DNA of 58,611 nt, taken from the NCBI GenBank assembly GCA_050944855.1, contig JBMNRU010000020.1, forward strand, positions 1 through 58,611. Direction: 5' to 3'. The notes below the pieces were generated by a model. It did not search any database and had not been told where the DNA came from. It saw only the letters and a program-made list of their open reading frames with translations. Shown here one piece after another: positions 53,947 to 58,611 of this stretch; the first letter of the stretch is position 1, and each line of letters starts with the position of its first letter. The position numbers and the translations under genes are program-made. This stretch comes from Lactonifactor sp050944855 (GTDB lineage Bacteria > Bacillota > Clostridia > Lachnospirales > Lachnospiraceae).

Positions 53947-54480
53947 CTAACTATGTTCCAGAGAATACTCGAACAGTTTAAAATTCATCCATCCGGTATC
54001 CTCATAATACATGGGTACTTCATCCACGCATTGAAATCCAAACTTCAGATACAGATTTGTGGCAGGATGGTTCAAATACAATGTATCAAGACGTATTGCA
54101 GTACACTTCTTTTCTTTCCCTACCTCTACTGCTTTTGTAAGCATCTTCCCGGCAATGCCTCTTCTGCAAAAATCCAGATGCACCGCCAGCGTATGAACAA
54201 CCAGAATCTCCTCCGTTGCTCTTTCTACCGGCCATTTTGCCTTTTCATAACTTTCATTGCATTTATGATTCAATATCATGGCGGAAACAATTTGTCCATC
54301 TTCCATTCCTATATAAAGTTCCTGATTTTCCACTGCCTCTTTCAGATACGCATCGGAAGGATAGGAATTCTTTTTCCACCGCGGCGTATACTCTGCCCGC
54401 TGCACAGCATCAATATGAGATTCATAAAAAAGACATACCGCTTTAGCCTCATCTTTCCTGGCAAGCCGCACTTCCAGCAT
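53947..54480 (-). CDS. GNAT-family N-acetyltransferase
   Basis: 177 aa. The acetyl-CoA loop is LAVHLDFCRRGIAGKMLTKAV (R/QxxGxG-type), followed by AIRLDTLYLNHPATNLYLKFGFQCV (motif B). Substrate is unknown; similar proteins acetylate small amines or protein N-termini. ATG at 54480 follows GGAGGTG. It lies 47 bases after the orphan 172-aa gene. Confidence 0.82.
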   Translation of the reverse strand: MLEVRLARKDEAKAVCLFYESHIDAVQRAEYTPRWKKNSYPSDAYLKEAVENQELYIGMEDGQIVSAMILNHKCNESYEKAKWPVERATEEILVVHTLAVHLDFCRRGIAGKMLTKAVEVGKEKKCTAIRLDTLYLNHPATNLYLKFGFQCVDEVPMYYEDTGWMNFKLFEYSLEHS

Positions 54481-54527
54481 AGATTCACCTCCGTATCCCA
54501 TCACTTTGTTATCATACCCGGCCAATC

Positions 54528-55046
54528 TTATTCGTAGTAATCTTTTCCGCCCAGTCCGATCGTTGCCCAGTGACTCGCCAAACGCCTCTCTTCCTGCAGC
54601 TTTTCATTCTCCTGCATATGGATACCGGCCTCGGTCAGCTTTGTCATGGTAATATCGATGATATCCGGTGTATTTTCGCGGAAGACACCAATCCCAATAT
54701 TTTTGAAATTATAAGAACGGCCTTCATCTTCATCTACAATCTCACCGTTATTATTGTCTTTTAACAATTTATAGGCTCTTGCCGCATTGATCTGCAGTAT
54801 TTTCTGTCCGTATAATACCGGCTGAATACTTCCGTCCATACCGCCAAGAAATTCAATAAATTCTACACAGTCATTCTTGTCATAATCAATGCGAAGATCT
54901 GTGCTGAAATAATAAGATGAATTCTCATAATTCACCTGGGCTTCTCCTAAAACAGCGATGACTGACTCTTTTGAGTCTCCTAAATTAATTTTCCCTTCGT
55001 CCCATACAATTCCCTCTAATGGATGTATTACAAACTCCTTACTCAT
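54528..55046 (-). CDS. Uncharacterised 172-aa soluble protein
   Basis: No signal peptide or membrane segment. The sequence is acidic, with mixed alpha/beta character, and has two similar beta-rich halves (GKINLGDSKESVIAVLGEAQVN and YNFKNIGIGVFRENTPDII). The first resembles the type of beta segment seen in small immunity or scaffold proteins, but I do not recognise a family. AAGGAG lies 11 nt before the ATG. Probably co-transcribed with the acetyltransferase. Confidence 0.65.
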   Translation of the reverse strand: MSKEFVIHPLEGIVWDEGKINLGDSKESVIAVLGEAQVNYENSSYYFSTDLRIDYDKNDCVEFIEFLGGMDGSIQPVLYGQKILQINAARAYKLLKDNNNGEIVDEDEGRSYNFKNIGIGVFRENTPDIIDITMTKLTEAGIHMQENEKLQEERRLASHWATIGLGGKDYYE

Positions 55047-55090
55047 AAAATACCCTTCTCCTTTCGTTCCTTCCCATATTATCTTACTCT

Positions 55091-55099
55091 ATTATACCA
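55091..55099 (-). promoter_or_regulatory. Extended -10 promoter of the 172-aa gene
   Basis: Minus-strand TGGTATAAT is a perfect extended -10 (TGnTATAAT), about 45 bases before the ATG. The -35 is weak. Confidence 0.5.
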
Positions 55100-55297
55100 T
55101 GCCTGGATGGGGATCATATCTTTTAGCACTTAATCATTTCTCAATTATAGACTGAACAGGCCGGAAATGCAACTGAAAAGGGAACTCCAATTCACTGTTA
55201 TTTCATGGCCGGCTTGATTTATACAAATGCAGGCGTTATGATAACAATTATAATAATGGAAAATAATATGAAACTTGAATTTGAAGAGGGTAATAAA

Positions 55298-55885
55298 ATG
55301 ACAGAACGGGAAAAATCAGAAAAAGGATTCTGGTACGATGCCAATCATGATGCTGAATTATTAAAACAGCGGGAGGATGCGGAAGAACTGTGCTATTCTC
55401 TCAATCAGACTTCTCCTAAAATGGTGAAACAAAGGGAAGAAATTATGAAATTGCTTTTGCCCCACAGAGGCGAAAATATCATCCTGCTTTCTCCATTTTA
55501 TACAGATTATGGTTACAACTGCTTTATTGGAGATCACACATTCATCAATCACAATGCATATCTCATGGACGGTGCACCCATAAAAATAGGTTCTTACTGT
55601 TTTATCGGTCCCAATTGCGGAATGTATACCGCCTCCCATCCCCTATTAGCAGAAGAACGTAATCAGGGATTAGAAAAAGCAGAACCCATTGTGATTGGCG
55701 ATAATGTGTGGATCGGAGCCGATGTCACAATACTTCCCGGCGTGACAATCGGAGCAAATACTGTAATTGGAGCCAAAAGCGTTGTAACAAAAGATATTCC
55801 TGCAAATGTGATAGCAGTTGGAAATCCATGTCGGGTGCTTCGAGAGATCACAGAAAATGACAGTATCAGGAAAGAAATGATATAA
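55298..55885 (+). CDS. Hexapeptide-repeat O-acetyltransferase (maltose/galactoside type)
   Basis: 195 aa. The N-terminal Mac domain is followed by a left-handed beta-helix (FIGDHTFINHNAYLMDGAPIKIG; NVWIGADVTILPGVTIGANTVIGA), and the catalytic His is in MYTASHPLL. It moves acetyl from acetyl-CoA to a sugar hydroxyl. ATG at 55298 follows GAGGG by 7 nt; the frame is open to 55205 but without support. The CPBP gene starts 20 bases later, so the two are likely co-transcribed. Confidence 0.86.
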   Translation: MTEREKSEKGFWYDANHDAELLKQREDAEELCYSLNQTSPKMVKQREEIMKLLLPHRGENIILLSPFYTDYGYNCFIGDHTFINHNAYLMDGAPIKIGSYCFIGPNCGMYTASHPLLAEERNQGLEKAEPIVIGDNVWIGADVTILPGVTIGANTVIGAKSVVTKDIPANVIAVGNPCRVLREITENDSIRKEMI

Positions 55886-55905
55886 TTAAGGAGGAATACA
55901 TAGTA

Positions 55906-56637
55906 ATGAGCAAGTTCTTTGAAAAACACGAAACCATGTGTTTAATATTTCTAATTGCAGGATATGTAATAATAAATTCCTATTGTATGCAAAATTTTGG
56001 ATTTACAAGTCCTGTTAGCTTTATTGCAAATACTATACTGTCGGTAGTGTTATTAGCACTAATCGTTATTTCAAAAAAAGCAGAATATTATGGATTAAGA
56101 AAAGCTGAAAATGCAAAGGGATTTTTATATTTTATTCCCTTAATCATAATCAGTACTATTGGGTTGTGGAATGGTATTGATATCAATCATACTTCAAGTG
56201 AAATAATATTTCACATTTTAACTATGATAAATGTAGGATTTCTTGAAGAGATTATTTTTAGGGGCATTTTATATAAATCAATAGAAAAAGATAATAAGAG
56301 ATCCGCAATCATAATAAGTTCAATTACCTTCGGTATCGGACATATTGTAAATTTATTAAATGGTGCAGATTTGATTCCTACATTCATGCAAATTTGCTAT
56401 GCTACCGCAATAGGTTTCCTATTTGTTACCATTTTTGATAAAAGCAAATCATTGATTCCCTGTATTATTGCACATATCGTAATAAATTCACTGTCTATTA
56501 TAGGAAAAGATACTACAGGAATATCCTTTTATCTGATTTCTATCATATTAATTGTAGTTTCAATCAGTTATACCATTTTTATCGTTAAAAGTTCAGCCAT
56601 GCTTGACAAAATGGGCAAATCATGCTCGCATGAATGA
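55906..56637 (+). CDS. CPBP-family intramembrane metalloprotease
   Basis: 243 aa with about seven membrane helices. The motifs are E114-E115-xxx-R119 (FLEEIIFRG), F142xxxH146 (FGIGHIVN) and H190xxxN194 (AHIVIN), all required for Abi/CPBP peptidases. Relatives process prenylated or peptide substrates and are often linked to bacteriocin self-protection. No bacteriocin gene is visible here. The DNA is notably AT-rich compared with the housekeeping part. The last codons lie inside a 19-bp inverted repeat. Confidence 0.85.
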   Translation: MSKFFEKHETMCLIFLIAGYVIINSYCMQNFGFTSPVSFIANTILSVVLLALIVISKKAEYYGLRKAENAKGFLYFIPLIIISTIGLWNGIDINHTSSEIIFHILTMINVGFLEEIIFRGILYKSIEKDNKRSAIIISSITFGIGHIVNLLNGADLIPTFMQICYATAIGFLFVTIFDKSKSLIPCIIAHIVINSLSIIGKDTTGISFYLISIILIVVSISYTIFIVKSSAMLDKMGKSCSHE

Positions 56638-56656
56638 GCCCATTTTGTCAAGCATG
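56598..56656. repeat. 19-bp perfect inverted repeat at the CPBP gene end
   Basis: CATGCTTGACAAAATGGGC (56598-56616) and its exact complement (56638-56656) flank a 21-nt centre that itself pairs (TCATGC-TC-GCATGA). The left arm encodes the last residues of the protease and the right arm starts just after its TGA. No T run follows, so this is not a standard terminator. Confidence 0.85.
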
Positions 56657-56752
56657 AGGTGAGCGCCCGTGTATGAGCAAAAATGAGCTGCGTCAGCAGC
56701 GGAAAGCGCTGTAGACGCGGTTTTGCGAATGGCGCGGGCTGTGAATATCTCA
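56657..56752. repeat. GC-rich structured element
   Basis: A GC-rich block stands out in AT-rich surroundings. It contains the hairpin GCGTC-AG-CAGCG-GAAAG-CGCTG-TA-GACGC (56690-56718) and a smaller GCTGC-GTCA-GCAGC. No frame is convincing. It may be a remnant of a mobile or dispersed repeat, perhaps belonging with the 19-bp inverted repeat beside it. Confidence 0.4.
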
Positions 56753-56776
56753 AATTATATCACTTACCACAATTTC

Positions 56777-56804
56777 TTGACAAATCAGGAAAAGTAGGTA
56801 CAAT
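56777..56804 (+). promoter_or_regulatory. Promoter of the tetR-hydrolase operon
   Basis: Perfect TTGACA - 16 nt - TACAAT, 47 bases before the TetR start. Confidence 0.85.
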
Positions 56805-56815
56805 AGAAAACATAA

Positions 56816-56825
56816 GTTGCGCAAC
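56816..56825. promoter_or_regulatory. Candidate TetR operator
   Basis: GTTGCGCAAC is a perfect 10-bp palindrome about 12 bases after the -10, overlapping the likely transcription start. It is well placed for autorepression by the downstream regulator. Confidence 0.6.
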
Positions 56826-56851
56826 AATCGTTTTAAAATGAAGGGGAAAAA

Positions 56852-57427
56852 ATGCCGCCAAAATTCAAGTTTACAAAAGAACAAATCATAACTGCCGCTT
56901 TAAACGTTACGAGAAAAAATGGAATCACAGGACTAACCGCCAGAGGACTTGCCGCAGAGCTCGGCTCATCAGCAAAGCCTATATTTGGTTTATTCCAAAA
57001 TATGGAGGAAGTACAAAACGAAGTGATAGCTGCTGCAAATACGTTATATCAATCCTATATCCAAAAAGGTATGGCAGACAGTAAATATCCACCATATAAG
57101 GCAAGCGGTATCGCATATATTCAGTTTGCCAAAGAAGAAAAAGAGCTGTTCAAGCTGCTTTTTATGCGTGACAGAACAGGTGAAAGCATAGCAGAAAACC
57201 GAGAAGAGATCCGTCCGATACTAAATATTATTATGAAAAACCTTAGTATCAGTGAAGATGAAGCGTACTTGCTTCATTTGGAATTATGGCTGTATGCCCA
57301 CGGTATTGCCACTATGATAGCAACAAATTTTCTTGAATGGGATATTGAATTTATCGAAAAAGCGCTAACCGATGCTTATCAAGGATTAAAAACTCGTTAT
57401 TCGGCAAGGAGTACAGATCATGAATGA
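56852..57427 (+). CDS. TetR/AcrR-family regulator
   Basis: 191 aa. The N-terminal helix-turn-helix is ALNVTRKNGITGLTARGLAAELGSSAKPIFGLFQNMEE. The helical C-terminal ligand domain contains FAKEEKELFKLLFM, common in the TetR-C WHG-like subgroup. It probably controls its own operon through the palindrome at 56816-56825. It overlaps the hydrolase gene by 8 bases. The inducer is unknown. Confidence 0.87.
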   Translation: MPPKFKFTKEQIITAALNVTRKNGITGLTARGLAAELGSSAKPIFGLFQNMEEVQNEVIAAANTLYQSYIQKGMADSKYPPYKASGIAYIQFAKEEKELFKLLFMRDRTGESIAENREEIRPILNIIMKNLSISEDEAYLLHLELWLYAHGIATMIATNFLEWDIEFIEKALTDAYQGLKTRYSARSTDHE

Positions 57428-58364
57428 AAAAATTTATGAAAATCAGGGCATACGATTGAAATACTATGAAATACAGAATAATTTTCAGCCTTTAGTTTTC
57501 ATTCATGCGCAAGGCGTAGATGGACAAAGCTACTCGAAAGTGGCAAAACAGCTTTCCAAAAAATTTCATATCTATTCCATAGACTGCTACGGTCACGGCG
57601 GCAGTCTGCATGATCCTGCAGAGTACAACATCAAAGCGATCAGTTGTGCGATAATAGATTTTATTGAAAATGAAATCGGGCAAAAAATATGGTTATTGGG
57701 ACATTCTTCGGGTGGTTTGATCGCCGCATATATTGCCGCAGAAACGAAGCTTTGTGAAACGCTGATATTAGAAGACCCTCCATTTTTCTCCTGTCAGGGA
57801 GAACGCAGAAAAAGTACATTTAATTACATAGATCTGTCAACGGTTTGCCATGCATATAACATGCAAAAAGAAAAAAGCGATTTCGTACTTTACTATTTTT
57901 GCAATCAATATGCCTGGAACTTCTTTCCCGAACAGTCCCGGGAGAAAGTCAAAGGAAAACTTACAAAAATGGCGGCGTCTTATCGAAAAAAACACCCTTC
58001 AAAGGACTTGAAGGTACCGTTTTGGCCGAAAACTGCTTTAGCAGGCTTTCAGGGTATGAATCATTATGACCCGCTATTTGGCGAAGCATTTTATACCGAT
58101 AGCTTTCACTGCGAACTTTCACATGAAGACATTTTGAAAAAAATCAACTGTAAAACCGTTTTTATGAAAGCAAAAACAAATGTAAATTCCGATGGCATAC
58201 TGATGGCCGCGCTAAGTGATGACGATGTAAACAGAGTCGCAGAGCTAATCGACGATTGTAAAATTATCCATTTTGATTGCGGGCACGGTATCCATGTTGA
58301 AAAACCAAAAGAATTTGTAAAATGCTTATTGGACATATATCAAAAGCAGTTGGTGCATAAATAA
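57420..58364 (+). CDS. Alpha/beta hydrolase
   Basis: 314 aa. The nucleophile elbow is GHSSG at 94-98 (Ser96), the oxyanion-hole strand LVFIHAQGVDG near residue 28, and the catalytic His is in CGHGIHVEKP near the end. There is no signal peptide, so it is cytosolic. The substrate is not predictable; hydrolases tied to TetR regulators often act on xenobiotic esters or acyl compounds. Translationally coupled to the tetR gene (ATGAATGA). Confidence 0.85.
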   Translation: MNEKIYENQGIRLKYYEIQNNFQPLVFIHAQGVDGQSYSKVAKQLSKKFHIYSIDCYGHGGSLHDPAEYNIKAISCAIIDFIENEIGQKIWLLGHSSGGLIAAYIAAETKLCETLILEDPPFFSCQGERRKSTFNYIDLSTVCHAYNMQKEKSDFVLYYFCNQYAWNFFPEQSREKVKGKLTKMAASYRKKHPSKDLKVPFWPKTALAGFQGMNHYDPLFGEAFYTDSFHCELSHEDILKKINCKTVFMKAKTNVNSDGILMAALSDDDVNRVAELIDDCKIIHFDCGHGIHVEKPKEFVKCLLDIYQKQLVHK

Positions 58365-58367
58365 AAA

Positions 58368-58393
58368 AAACTCCCGAAAAATCGGGAGTTTTT
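58368..58393 (+). terminator. Terminator of the hydrolase gene
   Basis: A 10-bp stem (AAACTCCCGA / TCGGGAGTTT) with an AAAA loop and a short T run, 3 bases after the stop. Confidence 0.88.
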
Positions 58394-58415
58394 CTCACGG
58401 CTTATTTTATCCTAT

Positions 58416-58431
58416 CAAGCTGTACAGCTTG
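58416..58431. promoter_or_regulatory. 16-bp perfect palindrome
   Basis: CAAGCTGTACAGCTTG lies between the hydrolase terminator and the converging partial TetR gene. It could be part of a minus-strand termination signal or a protein-binding site. Confidence 0.35.
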
Positions 58432-58479
58432 CGCTTGATCTTCATAGATGCACGATTTATGGTATAGAAAAAAATAACA

Positions 58480-58611
58480 TTAATTAATATTTCCTTTTAA
58501 TATATAGAAATCCATAAACATATCAGCTATTTCGGTTGGCGTTTCTTTGCAATGATTGGTTAGCCAATTGTAATATATATTATATAAACCACCAGAGATA
58601 AAGAAATAGTT
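58480..58611 (-). CDS. TetR-family regulator, C-terminal part only (cut by window edge)
   Basis: An open minus-strand frame enters from the right edge and stops at 58480-58482. The 43 visible residues include YFFISGGLYNIYYNWL, then NHCKETPTEIADMFMDFY. That pattern (FxxGGxxxxxxxW, xxCKETPxEIA) is typical of the C-terminal helices of TetR regulators with a DhaS-like C domain. The DNA-binding half lies outside the window. Confidence 0.7.
   Translation of the reverse strand, partial: NYFFISGGLYNIYYNWLTNHCKETPTEIADMFMDFYILKGNIN

Overview
The window looks like a chromosomal segment of an anaerobic, spore-forming, low-GC Firmicute, most likely a Lachnospiraceae (Clostridia). The grounds are sporulation genes (gpr, spoIIP), oxygen-sensitive enzymes (class III ribonucleotide reductase NrdD, a flavodiiron protein with its own rubredoxin), strong AGGAGG-type ribosome sites with frequent GTG/TTG starts, and the Firmicute gene orders comEA..comEC-holA-rpsT-gpr-spoIIP-lepA-hemW and rho-rpmE-DUF1385-prmC-prfA. 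No tRNA, rRNA, CRISPR array, prophage or intact insertion sequence was seen. The species cannot be named from the sequence alone.

Layout. 1-3.1 kb: the tail of an unidentified plus-strand gene, a secreted L,D-transpeptidase with choline-binding-type wall repeats, and a divergent LicC-like cytidylyltransferase. 3.1-7.2 kb: a minus-strand operon of two unknown membrane proteins, the diadenylate cyclase CdaA, its partner CdaR and an HPr phosphocarrier. 7.2-20.9 kb: a long minus-strand housekeeping stretch (comF, recD2, an mreB paralogue, uvrA, a CBS protein, a HAD phosphatase, hemW, lepA, spoIIP, gpr). 21-28.5 kb: rpsT with an unusual leader, then a minus-strand competence operon comEA - response regulator - histidine kinase - GerMN lipoprotein - comEC - holA. 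28.6-32.3 kb: a small membrane protein, a two-gene cassette encoding a 54-aa protein (29327-29491) and a zinc-ribbon protein, and a flavodiiron/flavin-reductase/rubredoxin fusion.

32.3-38.4 kb is an arginine biosynthesis locus: argC-argJ-argB-argD on the minus strand and argG on the plus strand. The two promoters are near-duplicates and both are embedded in ArgR-box-like sequence. 38.4-42.8 kb: an acetyltransferase, NrdD with a fused thioredoxin-like domain and candidate NrdR boxes, and HflX. 42.8-45.5 kb: a 2-keto-3-deoxygluconate module (kdgK, eda, divergent IclR regulator) with tandem operators. 45.5-53.9 kb: a TPR lipoprotein, glmM, a nucleotidyltransferase and the prfA-prmC-DUF1385-rpmE-rho block. 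53.9-58.6 kb has a more accessory look and becomes visibly AT-richer: an acetyltransferase, an orphan protein, a hexapeptide O-acetyltransferase, a CPBP protease whose end is folded into a 19-bp inverted repeat, an autoregulated TetR/hydrolase pair, and the C-terminus of another TetR regulator cut by the window edge.

No clear defence system or biosynthetic cluster is present. The most interesting signals are regulatory: a possible rpsT leader switch, the mirrored arg promoters, dispersed double-hairpin repeats, and tandem operators at the KDG locus. Several unusual domain fusions or gene associations also stand out: NrdD-thioredoxin, the flavodiiron triple fusion, a two-component system inside the com operon, and HPr beside c-di-AMP genes.
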